Below, piece after piece: positions 53,872-61,877 of a stretch of DNA of 64,000 nt. The position numbers were made by a program, and so were the translations under genes. This stretch comes from Nocardioides houyundeii (GTDB taxonomy: Bacteria; Actinomycetota; Actinomycetes; Propionibacteriales; Nocardioidaceae). Below the pieces are notes generated by a model, which did no database searches, was not told the origin of the DNA, and saw only the letters and a program-made list of their open reading frames with translations. Within the stretch, counting starts at the first letter, position 1; each line of letters begins with the position of its first letter. The stretch lies in assembly GCF_002865585.1 (NCBI RefSeq), contig NZ_CP025581.1:558001-622000 (forward strand), written 5' to 3'.

Positions 53872-55236
53872 ATGAACACACGCACACCGGTACGCCGGAC
53901 GGCCTCGATCCTCGGCGCGGTGGCGGTGGTCCTCGGGCTGCTGCTCTCGACCTGGGCGGTGGGCGCGGTCGCCCAGGAAGAGCCCGCCACCGCGACCCTG
54001 GTGGGCACCGTCAGCGGGCCCGACGGCCCGATCGCGGGCGCGGAGGTGAGCATCAACGGGTTCGGCGCCAGGGGCTACTTCACCGTGCGCACCGTGCATG
54101 CCGACGCGGCCGGCAACTACCGGGCCGAAGGGCTGGCCGCCGGAAACACACCCGGCGGCGGCTACCGGCTCGGCTTCGTCGCCCCCGGCTACATTCCCGA
54201 GTTCAACGACGGCGAGGTCGACCTCGCCGCCTCGACCAGCGTGATCCCGGTGCCTGTCGGGGAGACCCGGTTCGACTCCTACCTCGAGGACGGACCCGCA
54301 TATCTCGCCGGCCGGCTGACGGTGCGGGGCCAGCCGGTGCGGGGGGCCCAGGTCAAGTCGGCCCGCTACAGCACCCGCCTGGGCGTGGCTGGCTTCTACT
54401 CGACGAGCCTCACCAACGCCAACGGCGAGTGGAGGATGCCCGTGGCACCCGGCACCTACTGGCTCTACGTCGGCGGGGACTACCCGGTCTCCGCCCCAGT
54501 GCGGCTGCCCAGCGGCGATATCGAGGTGCCGGTCGACGGGAGCGTGAGTGGCCTCGATGCGGACCTGGACGTCCCGGTCATCGCGGGTCAGGTCACCGGT
54601 GAGGGACAGCCGATCCCGGCCTTAGTGTCGCTCTCCCAGTTCACCGACGCGGGTGACTGCTTCGGGACGCCGACGCTGGCCACGGACGACTCCGGCTACT
54701 TCGCCTTCCTGGGAGTTGCCTCGTTGGGCGGCGCAATCCCTCGGGCCGACTACTACCTGCGGGCCGAGCCGCTGGAGCCCGGCGTCTTCCAGCCCGAGGT
54801 CTACCAGGACTCCCAGACCAACTGCGGTGCCCCGTCCACCCCGTTGTATGCGCCAGCGGGCGTTACCACCGTGGCCAACATGGACCTCAGCCGCAGCTCC
54901 TCCACACCGACCCCAACGGTCACTCCGACCGTCACCCCAACGGTCACCCCGACCCCGACGGTGACCCCGACCCCGAGCCCCGCACCGCCACAGGTTCCCG
55001 TGGTGATCGGCAGCCCCCGGGTCGGCAACTACCTCCTCGGCGTCCCGTTCCCGGTGAAGGGGGCCACGATCTCGGTGCAGTGGCTCCGGAACGGTACGCC
55101 GATCAGCGGCGCCACCAGCCTGCTCTACCGGGTGGGGAGGCAGGACCGGGGTGCCAAGGTCGCCCTCCGGGTGACCTACACCCGCGCCGGGCAACCGCCG
55201 GCGGTCGTGGTGAGCCGTCCGCTGACGGTGTCCTGA
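53872..55236 (+). CDS. Secreted repeat protein, third paralogue (C)
   Basis: A 454-residue shorter relative of the proteins at 48143 and 49968. It has a signal peptide (ILGAVAVVLGLLLSTWAVG), three to four beta-sandwich repeats (LVGTVSGPDGPIAGAEVSI, LAGRLTVRGQPVRGAQVKS, IAGQVTGEGQPIPALVSL), a PTPTVTPTV linker and an Ig-like end ([20 protein letters not shown]). It diverges much more than A does from B, so it is an older copy, but its promoter-leader is still related. Function unknown. Confidence 0.84.
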   Translation: MNTRTPVRRTASILGAVAVVLGLLLSTWAVGAVAQEEPATATLVGTVSGPDGPIAGAEVSINGFGARGYFTVRTVHADAAGNYRAEGLAAGNTPGGGYRLGFVAPGYIPEFNDGEVDLAASTSVIPVPVGETRFDSYLEDGPAYLAGRLTVRGQPVRGAQVKSARYSTRLGVAGFYSTSLTNANGEWRMPVAPGTYWLYVGGDYPVSAPVRLPSGDIEVPVDGSVSGLDADLDVPVIAGQVTGEGQPIPALVSLSQFTDAGDCFGTPTLATDDSGYFAFLGVASLGGAIPRADYYLRAEPLEPGVFQPEVYQDSQTNCGAPSTPLYAPAGVTTVANMDLSRSSSTPTPTVTPTVTPTVTPTPTVTPTPSPAPPQVPVVIGSPRVGNYLLGVPFPVKGATISVQWLRNGTPISGATSLLYRVGRQDRGAKVALRVTYTRAGQPPAVVVSRPLTVS

Positions 55237-55250
55237 TCCCGCTGACCCCG

Positions 55251-55307
55251 TGAAGGGAGGCCAGAACACCAGCTGGCCTCCACAAACCGGGCTTTCAACT
55301 CCCGCCA
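55251..55307. repeat. 57-bp palindromic intergenic element, copy 2
   Basis: Same 21-15-21 layout. The right arm has GGGCTTTCAACTCCCGCCA. The outer arms pair less well, but a separate perfect 9-bp hairpin, GGAGGCCAG (55256-55264) with CTGGCCTCC (55273-55281), lies inside it. Located 14 bp after the stop of the paralogue C gene. Confidence 0.72.
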
Positions 55308-55374
55308 CGGCGGCTGTGCACAGGGTTCGGCTGCCTGCCGCCGGCCGGGTGGTCAGTCACGGGACATTCGGGTC

Positions 55375-56319
55375 ATGGATCCGGACGAGTGGGGTGCGAC
55401 CTGTCGACCGGTCCGGGTGGTGCATCCGGTGCGGCTGGACCCGGACGGCATCACCGGTCCGACCCGGGGGCAGGCGAGGTCGGTCACGTGGCGCCGCTCC
55501 AGTCGCGGGCTCTACGTCCCCAGCGGGGTGCCACTGACGCCCGAGCAGCGGGCGGCCGAGGTCGCCGGGGCGCTGCCGTCCGGGGGGCTGCTGACCGGCT
55601 GGGCGGCGCTGCGGCTGGCCGGTGCCGGCTACTTCGACGGCCTGGCCGGGGACGGACTGACCTGGCTGCCGGTGCCGGTGCGGATCCCGCACGAGACCCG
55701 TCGGGAGATCCCCGGCGCCCGGGTGATCCGCACGACCGCGCCTGGCCCGGCAGTCTTCCGCCAGAGCCTGCCGTGTGCGGATCCCGAGACCGCGGTCCTC
55801 GACCAGATGCAGCTGGCCGGGTCCGGGCGAGCGGCCGTGGTGGTGATGGACATGGCCGCGCTGGCCCGGCTCACCTCGATCCGCCGGGTGCGGGACCGTC
55901 TGGCTGACGACGTACGACGGCGGGGGACCAGACGGCTGCGCTGGGCGCTGGACCACGCGTGCGAGCGGAGCCGGTCGCCGAGGGAGACCCTGATGAGGCT
56001 GGTCTGGGAGCTGGACGCCGGGTTCGACCGGCCCCTGGTCAACGCTGAGGTCATCGACCTGGCCGGCCGGTTCGTCGGCGTCGCCGACCTGTTGGACCCG
56101 GTCTCAGGCGTCGCCGGCGAGTACGACGGTGCCAACCACCGCACCCGGGCCAGGCACCGCAGCGACGAGGAGCGGCGGGAGCGCTTCCAGGCCGTCGGGC
56201 TAGAGCGGTTCACCGTCGTCGCGGGGGACAGTGTCTCCACCCAGGTCGCCCGGATGACGGCCGCCAGGTCCCGGGCCAGGTGGCTGCCACCGGGTCAGCG
56301 GCGCTGGCGGGTGGCTTGA
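55375..56319 (+). CDS. DUF559/PD-(D/E)xK nuclease-like protein
   Basis: A 314-residue protein typical of the actinobacterial AbiEi/DUF559-type family. The C-terminal part (GVADLLDPVSGVAGEYDGANH, then RHRSDEERRERFQAVGLERFTVVAGD) looks like a Vsr-type nuclease core with D...E-x-D. The N-terminal part (SVTWRRSSRGLYVPSGVPLT) resembles the AbiEi antitoxin/regulator half. No toxin partner is adjacent, so a complete toxin-antitoxin pair is not claimed. It sits between two 57-bp elements. Confidence 0.75.
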   Translation: MDPDEWGATCRPVRVVHPVRLDPDGITGPTRGQARSVTWRRSSRGLYVPSGVPLTPEQRAAEVAGALPSGGLLTGWAALRLAGAGYFDGLAGDGLTWLPVPVRIPHETRREIPGARVIRTTAPGPAVFRQSLPCADPETAVLDQMQLAGSGRAAVVVMDMAALARLTSIRRVRDRLADDVRRRGTRRLRWALDHACERSRSPRETLMRLVWELDAGFDRPLVNAEVIDLAGRFVGVADLLDPVSGVAGEYDGANHRTRARHRSDEERRERFQAVGLERFTVVAGDSVSTQVARMTAARSRARWLPPGQRRWRVA

Positions 56320-56323
56320 GCCG

Positions 56324-56380
56324 TGACGGGAAGCCAGAGCACCACAATGCAGGCCCGGATGGTGCTTTCAGCTCCCGCCA
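56324..56380. repeat. 57-bp palindromic intergenic element, copy 3
   Basis: Same 21-15-21 layout (15 of 21 arm pairs). The right arm TGGTGCTTTCAGCTCCCGCC is closest to copy 1, while the left arm (TGACGGGAAGCCAGAGCACC) is closest to copy 2. It starts 5 bp after the preceding stop. The rest of the gap to 56466 has a GGGAG ribosome site and no other clear feature. Confidence 0.78.
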
Positions 56381-56466
56381 CGAGCAGGTGGGGCAACCGG
56401 GGTTTGAACCGCCCGGCTCCGGGCATGACTCATCGACCACCAGGGGCACAACGACGGGAGCAGCCA

Positions 56467-56835
56467 ATGAGGGACATGTTCGTCGGGGTGACCTACATCG
56501 GCAAGGCGACCAGGGAGTGGCGCCACCTCCGCGGCTTGATGACCGAGACCGCCGAAGACTTCGCGGCGGCGCCCATCGGCGTGCTGCCCTCCCGGGTGCA
56601 GCCCACCGGGGAGGCGTTCTTCCAGGCCTGGACGACGTACGCCGGGGAGGCGGCCAGGGAGGCCGGCGAGTTCGTCACCTCCCTCCAGGCCACCGTGGAG
56701 GACTTCCAGGGCGTGGAGTCCCAGGCGGTGGAGCAGTTCACCGGGTTGTCGGTCGCTCGCCTCGACGACACCACGACCAACGGCACCCCGGCCAACAACA
56801 CCGCCCTCTCCTCGCGGCTGGGTGCGGTGGGGTGA
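56467..56835 (+). CDS. Small helical type VII-like partner protein, copy 1
   Basis: A 122-residue helical protein without a signal. The middle (FFQAWTTYAGEAAREAGEFV, then LQATVEDFQGVE) is clearly related to the protein at 61572 (F..AW..YAGE.A). The W at a helix-turn position and the size fit WXG100-like/ESX-partner proteins. It overlaps the next gene (GTGA). The likely job is to pair with, and help secrete, the next protein. Confidence 0.78.
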   Translation: MRDMFVGVTYIGKATREWRHLRGLMTETAEDFAAAPIGVLPSRVQPTGEAFFQAWTTYAGEAAREAGEFVTSLQATVEDFQGVESQAVEQFTGLSVARLDDTTTNGTPANNTALSSRLGAVG

Positions 56836-57707
56836 CGACCACACCCGTCACCGTCACCCTGCCGCTCGCCGAGCCGGCCGTCATCGCCCGGCCCGAGGGT
56901 GACCCCGACGGCATGGACCTGCTTGCTGCCACCCTGCTCGAGGCCTCCGGGAGGTACGACGAGTTCTCCGACGAGGCGGGCCAGCTGCGGCTCGACGGGG
57001 CGTGGCGCGGGGGCAGCCAGCAGACCTACGCCCAGCGCACGCGCATGGTCAGCGAGCAGGCCGAGCGGATGGGCGACACCGCCAAGCGGGTCGGCCGGGT
57101 GATCCTGGCCTGCGCCGACCGGCTGCGCCACCACCTGCGCACCCACGAGGAGCTGGTGGCCCGCAAGGCCCGCCTCGACGAGCGACTGGAGCGGCTCACC
57201 TCGGCGATCAGCTCCGCCACCGCCGTGACGCCGGAGCAGGCCACCGCGTGGCAGGGCAGCGCCGACGACCTCGCCGTCGACTACAAGGTGCTGGTGCACG
57301 ACGAGCGCGAGCTGCGCCGCGGCGTCGCGGACAACGAGGACCTGCTGCAGCAGGCGCTGGACAACGCCATCACCCGTGACGACGTGCTCTCGGAGGTCGG
57401 CGGGCGTCCCGACCTCGCGGTCCGGGCGATGGAGAAGGCAGGCTCCCCGCGCAGCGGCGCGGCCCCGGCGGCGGTCCGGGAGTGGTGGCAGGGACTCTCC
57501 GCGGAGGAGAAGCGGGCGGTGTCGGCCTCGTACGCCCACCTGATCGCCAACAGCGACGGCATCCCTCCGGAGGTGCGCGAGCGCGCGGACCGGACCCGCG
57601 ACGAGGAGATCACCATGCGGCTGTCCGCCAAGACGGCCGACGGCACGGTGACCCCCAAGGAGGCCAAGCGGCTGGCGCGGATCCGGCGCGAGGCCGAGGA
57701 GGACTGA
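56832..57707 (+). CDS. Helical N-domain protein related to the hydrolase effector at 61874, without its hydrolase domain
   Basis: A 291-residue helical protein. It aligns by eye with the first about 290 residues of the protein at 61874: VTVTLPLAEPAVIARPEGD, RYDEFSDEAGQLR, DNEDLLQQALDNAI, WWQGLSAEEKRAVSASYAHL and ANSDGIPPEVRERADR. It ends there with TPKEAKRLARIRREAEED, so the GHSYGS hydrolase half is absent. Either a natural short form or a truncated effector. It is paired with the small helical gene upstream. Confidence 0.78.
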   Translation: MTTTPVTVTLPLAEPAVIARPEGDPDGMDLLAATLLEASGRYDEFSDEAGQLRLDGAWRGGSQQTYAQRTRMVSEQAERMGDTAKRVGRVILACADRLRHHLRTHEELVARKARLDERLERLTSAISSATAVTPEQATAWQGSADDLAVDYKVLVHDERELRRGVADNEDLLQQALDNAITRDDVLSEVGGRPDLAVRAMEKAGSPRSGAAPAAVREWWQGLSAEEKRAVSASYAHLIANSDGIPPEVRERADRTRDEEITMRLSAKTADGTVTPKEAKRLARIRREAEED

Positions 57708-57738
57708 GCCCGGGCCGAGGGACGGTGCGGCGTCCGTT

Positions 57739-58983
57739 TCAGTCCGGCAGCACCTCACGCAGCACCCGCAGCGTGTTGAGCCCCATGATCGCGGCGACGT
57801 CCTCGGCGCTGTGCCCGCGCTCGGTCAGCTCCTGGGTGATGACCGCGATCTCGCTGGTGTCCCAGGCCACCGTGGTCGCGCCGTCGTAGTCGCTGCCCAG
57901 GGCGGCGGTCTCGATCCCGGCCACCTCGATCACGTGTTCCAGGGCGTCCACCACCGCGGCCGGCGAGCGGTCGCAGATGGCGGCGTCCCAGTAGCCGATC
58001 CCGACCACGCCACCGGTGGCGGCGACGGCGCGGATCTGGTCGTCGGAGAGGTTGCGGTTCTCGTCGCAGGTGGCCTGCACGCCACCGTGGCTGGAGACCA
58101 CAGGTCGGGTGGCGATCCGGAGGATCTCGGCCACCGCGGCCTCACTGGCGTGGGCGATGTCGACCACCATCCCGAGCTCCTCCATCTTGACCACCGCGGC
58201 CCGGCCCAGGTCGGTCAGGCCGCCCTTGTCGGTGCCGTGCATGGAGCCGGCGGCCTTGTTGTCGAAGAAGTGGGTGAAGCCGGCCATCCGCGCCCCGGCG
58301 TCGTAGAGCTCGGTGAGGTTGTCCAGGTCGCCCTCCAGGCTCTGCAGCCCTTCGAGGGAGAACAGGGCGCCGGTGACCTGCTCGCCGGCGGCCCGGGCGG
58401 CCAGCAGCTGGTCCAGGTCGCCCTTGGTGCGGACCAGCTGGAGCCGGCCGTCGGAGTCCTCGGCCGCCTGCTCCAGCTTGTCGGCGTGGTAGAGCCCGCG
58501 CTGGAGCAGCGAGGTCCAGGTGCGGGGCGGCTGGAGCTGGGCGACGGTGAGCAGGGTGATGTTGTCGGACTCGTCGCTGTTGGCCTCGTAGTTCTGGCCC
58601 TTGGGGGACTTGGTGACCGAGGAGAACACCTGGAGCGCCACGTTGCCCTCCTCCAGCCGGGGCAGGTCCATGTGCCCGCGGTCGCTGCGCTCCAGCAGGT
58701 CGCGGTTCCACATCAGGGTGTCGGAGTGCATGTCCGCGATGGTCAGCTCGTCGTGCAGCGCCTGGGTCTGGGGACTGACCTCGGGCAGGTCGGTGGCCAC
58801 CACCCGGTTGAGCCTCCGCTCCACCACACCGGGGACCAGGGCGAAGAACCCGACGAGGCCGACGACCAGCAGCAGCGCCAGCCCCAGCACGGTACGTCGT
58901 ACCCAGCGGCGTCGCGGCCGGACCGAGGCGTCAGAGGCGGAGTCAGCGGCGGAGTCGGGCGCGGGGTCCGGAGTGGTGGTCAC
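57739..58983 (-). CDS. Membrane-anchored dipeptidase, renal dipeptidase (M19) family
   Basis: A 414-residue protein with a cytoplasmic start, one membrane segment (LGLALLLVVGLVGFFALVPG, about 31-50) and an outside M19 amidohydrolase domain. Metal and catalytic motifs: DMHSDTL, FTHFFDNKAAGSMHG, DIAHAS, SSHGG and GSDYDG. The family hydrolyses dipeptides, including some with D-residues. TAGACT (58990-58995) lies 6 nt before the GTG, so it is leaderless. It is followed, on the same strand, by nothing closer than the neighbouring effector module; the sulfatase gene lies just upstream. Confidence 0.92.
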   Translation of the reverse strand: MTTTPDPAPDSAADSASDASVRPRRRWVRRTVLGLALLLVVGLVGFFALVPGVVERRLNRVVATDLPEVSPQTQALHDELTIADMHSDTLMWNRDLLERSDRGHMDLPRLEEGNVALQVFSSVTKSPKGQNYEANSDESDNITLLTVAQLQPPRTWTSLLQRGLYHADKLEQAAEDSDGRLQLVRTKGDLDQLLAARAAGEQVTGALFSLEGLQSLEGDLDNLTELYDAGARMAGFTHFFDNKAAGSMHGTDKGGLTDLGRAAVVKMEELGMVVDIAHASEAAVAEILRIATRPVVSSHGGVQATCDENRNLSDDQIRAVAATGGVVGIGYWDAAICDRSPAAVVDALEHVIEVAGIETAALGSDYDGATTVAWDTSEIAVITQELTERGHSAEDVAAIMGLNTLRVLREVLPD

Positions 58984-59030
58984 CGCCGGAGTCTAGGAGC
59001 AACCGGCCCCGCACAGGGGCGAGCCGAGCC

Positions 59031-60572
59031 TCAGCGCTTGCGCGGCTTCGGCACCCGGCCGAAGGTCCGGTTGCAGTTGTCGCCGTTGCAGTTGCGCAGC
59101 TTGCCGGCTCGTCGTTCCAGCTCGGCCACGACCCGGGCGTAGCGCCGGGTGTCGACCACGTTCTTCAGCTCCCACGGGTCGCGCTGGCGGTCGAAGAGCA
59201 TCTTCTCGCCGGTGTTCATGTCGCGGGCGTAGGTGTAGCGCTCGGTGCGGACCCCGCGCAGCGCCCAGCCCTTGTGCTTGAGCTTGCGGTCGGTGGCGGG
59301 GTTGTACTTGTAGCCGGTCTGGATGAGCGTGGTGTCGCGCCACCACTGGTCCGCGCCGCGCAGCGTGGGCGCGAAGGAGGCGCCGTCGGTGGTCAGGTTG
59401 GGCTGCACGTCGGTGAGGTCGGTGATGGTGGCGACGAGGTCGACCAGGGTGACCGGCAGCGGCGACCTGGAGCCGGGGGCGATGCCGGGACCGGCGATCA
59501 CCAGCGGGACCCGCAGCGTCTCGTTGACCAGGTTGTTCTTCTTCTGCAGCCGCCGCTCGCCGAGGCTGTAGCCGTTGTCGGAGGTGAAGACCAGGTAGGT
59601 GTTGTCCAGCTCGCCGGAGGCGGTGAGGGCGTCGACCATCGAGGCGACGGCGGCGTCCACCGACTGCAGGGAGCGGACGCGGGCCTGCCACTTCTTCTGC
59701 ACCACCGACTTGGGGTGCGGGTCGGGCTGCATCTTCGACGGCAGGCCGCCCTTGACCCTCTTGTTGTAGGAGCGGGCGGACAGCGAGGGAGCCTTGAGGT
59801 GCTTGGCCACCGCGGCGTACTGCTTCTCGTACGGCGGGTTGACCAGGCCGCCGCGGCCGGTCTGCTGGCGCTCGTGCGGGGCCACGTGGTTGGAGAAGAG
59901 CAGGAACGGCCGGTCCGCGGCGGAGAGGGCGCGGATCGCCGAGTTCGTCTTCTCCTCGATCCGCCTGGTCACGTAGTCGCGCTTGTAGCGCTCGTTGCCG
60001 AAGAAGCGGAACTTGAAGTAGTCGGTGGGGTTGCCGGTGATGGGCTCCCAGATGTTCCAGCCGGGGTCGCGGGGGCTGTCGTTCTCGTAGCCGTTGACGT
60101 GCTTGCCCACGAAGGCGGCGTTGTAGCCCTGCCCGGCGAACCAGGTCCCGATGGTGTTGCCGGTCTTGAGCCGGTGGTAGCCGCCGTACCGGGACTCGTT
60201 GTGCCGCACGCCGTTGTTCTGGGCGTACTGACCGGTGAGCAGCTCGACCCGCGCGGGGCAGCACAGCGGGTGCGGCGAGGTGGCGTCGGTGAGCTCCATG
60301 CCGCGGTCCCTGATCAGTGCCCGGGTGCGCGGCATCTGCTTGAGCTCGTCGGCCCGCATGTCGTCGGTGAGCACCACGATCACGTTGGGCCGGTCGTCCC
60401 GATCGGCCCCGGCACCCCGGTCGGCGGTCTTCAGGTCGCTGGCGTCGACGGTGGCCGGCACGTAGGCAGCGGGACCGGTGCGCGTGGGCTGGGCGGGGGA
60501 GGCAGTGGTGAGGGCGGAGACGAGCAGACCCGCGCACAGCAGTGCTCCGAGCGAGCGGGCGACGTGGAACAT
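59031..60572 (-). CDS. Secreted sulfatase (formylglycine type)
   Basis: A 513-residue secreted arylsulfatase-type enzyme. A signal peptide (about 1-27) leads to PNVIVVLTDDMRADEL with metal-binding Asp pair, and the sulfatase signature LCCPARVELLTG with C-x-P-x-R at Cys104-Arg108 (Cys104 becomes formylglycine). GKHVNGYE and TSDNGYSLGE supply further metal ligands. The C-terminal NCNGDNCNRTFGR has two Cys. The substrate is unknown. Maturation needs an FGE enzyme outside the window. Confidence 0.92.
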   Translation of the reverse strand: MFHVARSLGALLCAGLLVSALTTASPAQPTRTGPAAYVPATVDASDLKTADRGAGADRDDRPNVIVVLTDDMRADELKQMPRTRALIRDRGMELTDATSPHPLCCPARVELLTGQYAQNNGVRHNESRYGGYHRLKTGNTIGTWFAGQGYNAAFVGKHVNGYENDSPRDPGWNIWEPITGNPTDYFKFRFFGNERYKRDYVTRRIEEKTNSAIRALSAADRPFLLFSNHVAPHERQQTGRGGLVNPPYEKQYAAVAKHLKAPSLSARSYNKRVKGGLPSKMQPDPHPKSVVQKKWQARVRSLQSVDAAVASMVDALTASGELDNTYLVFTSDNGYSLGERRLQKKNNLVNETLRVPLVIAGPGIAPGSRSPLPVTLVDLVATITDLTDVQPNLTTDGASFAPTLRGADQWWRDTTLIQTGYKYNPATDRKLKHKGWALRGVRTERYTYARDMNTGEKMLFDRQRDPWELKNVVDTRRYARVVAELERRAGKLRNCNGDNCNRTFGRVPKPRKR

Positions 60573-60659
60573 GACGTCATCCTCTCACCGGCCGCCGACT
60601 GGGGCGGCAGGACGGCTTTGTGCCACGCCACCCGGACCTTGGCGTGAGCGGAGACACAC

Positions 60660-60675
60660 TACCTACGTTTAGGTA
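60660..60675. promoter_or_regulatory. TACCTA-CGTT-TAGGTA inverted repeat
   Basis: A perfect 6-bp inverted repeat with a 4-nt spacer, in the 382-bp intergenic region 60573-60954. It resembles metal-regulator (DtxR/Fur-like) operators only loosely. It lies 98 bp before the small ORF at 60773. A short GGGGCA-AGG-TGCCCC hairpin lies at about 60919-60933 nearer the next gene. The rest of the gap shows no tRNA or gene. Confidence 0.5.
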
Positions 60676-60772
60676 ACTCCGGGTCCGCGCTCTCGCCACC
60701 GCGCACCCGGCGCCCCTACGTTCGAGCGGGAAACGATCCGCCGTCTCGGGCTTGTCGCAGAAGGAAGTTGCC

Positions 60773-60862
60773 ATGCCCAGAATGTTTCGTCGGATGAGGC
60801 GGACGCTGCGGTGCCGCAAGCGCTACGGCCCGCACTGCCCCCACGTGGAGCGCCATTCCTGA
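60773..60862 (+). CDS. 29-residue Arg/Cys/His-rich small protein (candidate)
   Basis: A short frame starting ATG at 60773 with AAGGAAG 5 bases upstream, a strong ribosome site. It encodes MPRMFRRMRRTLRCRKR then YGPHCPHVERHS: 9 Arg, 2 Lys, 2 Cys and 3 His. The C...H-C-x-x-H spacing could bind a metal. It starts 92 bp before the type VII-like operon and on the same strand. There is no homologue I recognise. It might be a chance frame. Confidence 0.45.
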   Translation: MPRMFRRMRRTLRCRKRYGPHCPHVERHS

Positions 60863-60954
60863 TCCCGCGCAAGGCGTGTCCCGGACGCGGTCAGCCTCGT
60901 TTGAAGGGTGTGCGCTCGGGGCAAGGTGCCCCTCAAGAAGCGGGGGGTCACCAC

Positions 60955-61575
60955 ATGGATGCAGGAACTGACGGCTCGGACCACGAGTCGGGTCACGAGT
61001 CGGGTCACGAGGCCGTGAGCCAGGACCCGTTCTGGTCCGTGGTGCGGCGCCGCCATCCCGACATCGACATCGTGCTGCTGCCGCCTGCGGCCGGTGGGTC
61101 CGACGAGACGCCGCCCGGCGTCGCGGTGCAGGAGCCCGAGACGGTCGCCACCCACGCCGACGAGTCGGTACGCCGTACCTGGGCGCGGCTGGTGGGCGAC
61201 CACGCCAGCGCAGTGCGGGTGGAGACCCGCTGGCTGCCCGGCGGCGCGCCGGACCGGATCCGCCGCGAGACCACCTTGACCGCCGAGGGCGTGGAGACCT
61301 CCGCCGGCGTACGGCGGCTGCGTGCGGCGATCGGCGTGCTGGAGGGCGACGGGTGGCACGTGTTCGTGCCGCCCCGGGGGGTGCCGCGGCTCAACGCCGG
61401 CCAGGGCGCCGACCAGGCCGCCGCCGAGGACGCGGAGCTGGCGGCCGGGCTGGGCCGCCGCGAGCTGTTGATGGTGCTGGTGCCGGAGTCGCACCGCCTG
61501 GTGCTGCGGGTCCGGTCCGCCGACCACGTGGTCGGGGCCGGGGCCCGGGAGCTGATCGGGCAGGGGGAGTCATGA
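60955..61575 (+). CDS. Hypothetical protein opening the type VII-like effector operon
   Basis: A 206-residue protein, possibly a cytosolic chaperone-like alpha/beta domain. The N-terminus has a GSDHESGHESGHEA repeat; then SVVRRRHPDIDIVLLPP, ARLVGDHASAVRVETRWLPGG and RELLMVLVPESHRLVLRV. It has no signal and no clear domain. The ATG at 60955 follows a GGGGGG ribosome-like site. It overlaps the next gene by 4 bases (ATGA). By position it resembles EspG-type or immunity/chaperone genes of secretion loci, but the sequence does not show this. Confidence 0.75.
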   Translation: MDAGTDGSDHESGHESGHEAVSQDPFWSVVRRRHPDIDIVLLPPAAGGSDETPPGVAVQEPETVATHADESVRRTWARLVGDHASAVRVETRWLPGGAPDRIRRETTLTAEGVETSAGVRRLRAAIGVLEGDGWHVFVPPRGVPRLNAGQGADQAAAEDAELAAGLGRRELLMVLVPESHRLVLRVRSADHVVGAGARELIGQGES

Positions 61576-61877
61576 CCATCGGCTGGGAGTACGACCCGCT
61601 GGTCGCGGGGGCGGTGAAGTGGGACGACCTCGGGACCCTGCTCCAGGACTCCGCCAAGGACCTGGGGTCGGCCTCGACCGGCGGGCTGGCACCGGGCGTG
61701 CAGGGGGCGGCCAACTCCTTCCTGACCGCCTGGCAGGGCTACGCGGGGGAGTCGGCGGCGATCGCTGCGGGCATGGCGGGCGCGCTGCGCGCCTCCGTCT
61801 CCGACGTCCAGGGCACCGACGGCGAGCAGTCCGGCGGCTACAGCGCGCTGGACTCCCGGCTGGGGCCGTCGCGATGA
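61572..61877 (+). CDS. Small helical type VII-like partner protein, copy 2
   Basis: A 101-residue helical protein related to the one at 56467 (FLTAWQGYAGESAAIAAGM and LRASVSDVQGTDGEQ against FFQAWTTYAGEAAREAGEF). Overlaps both neighbours by 4 bases (ATGA), so the module is translated together. Likely pairs with the effector's helical N-domain. Confidence 0.82.
   Translation: MTIGWEYDPLVAGAVKWDDLGTLLQDSAKDLGSASTGGLAPGVQGAANSFLTAWQGYAGESAAIAAGMAGALRASVSDVQGTDGEQSGGYSALDSRLGPSR

Noticed and set aside
55375..56319. Complete AbiE-type toxin-antitoxin system
   Set aside because: Only the AbiEi/DUF559-like protein is present. The neighbouring genes are a surface protein and a type VII-like partner; no nucleotidyltransferase toxin is encoded.
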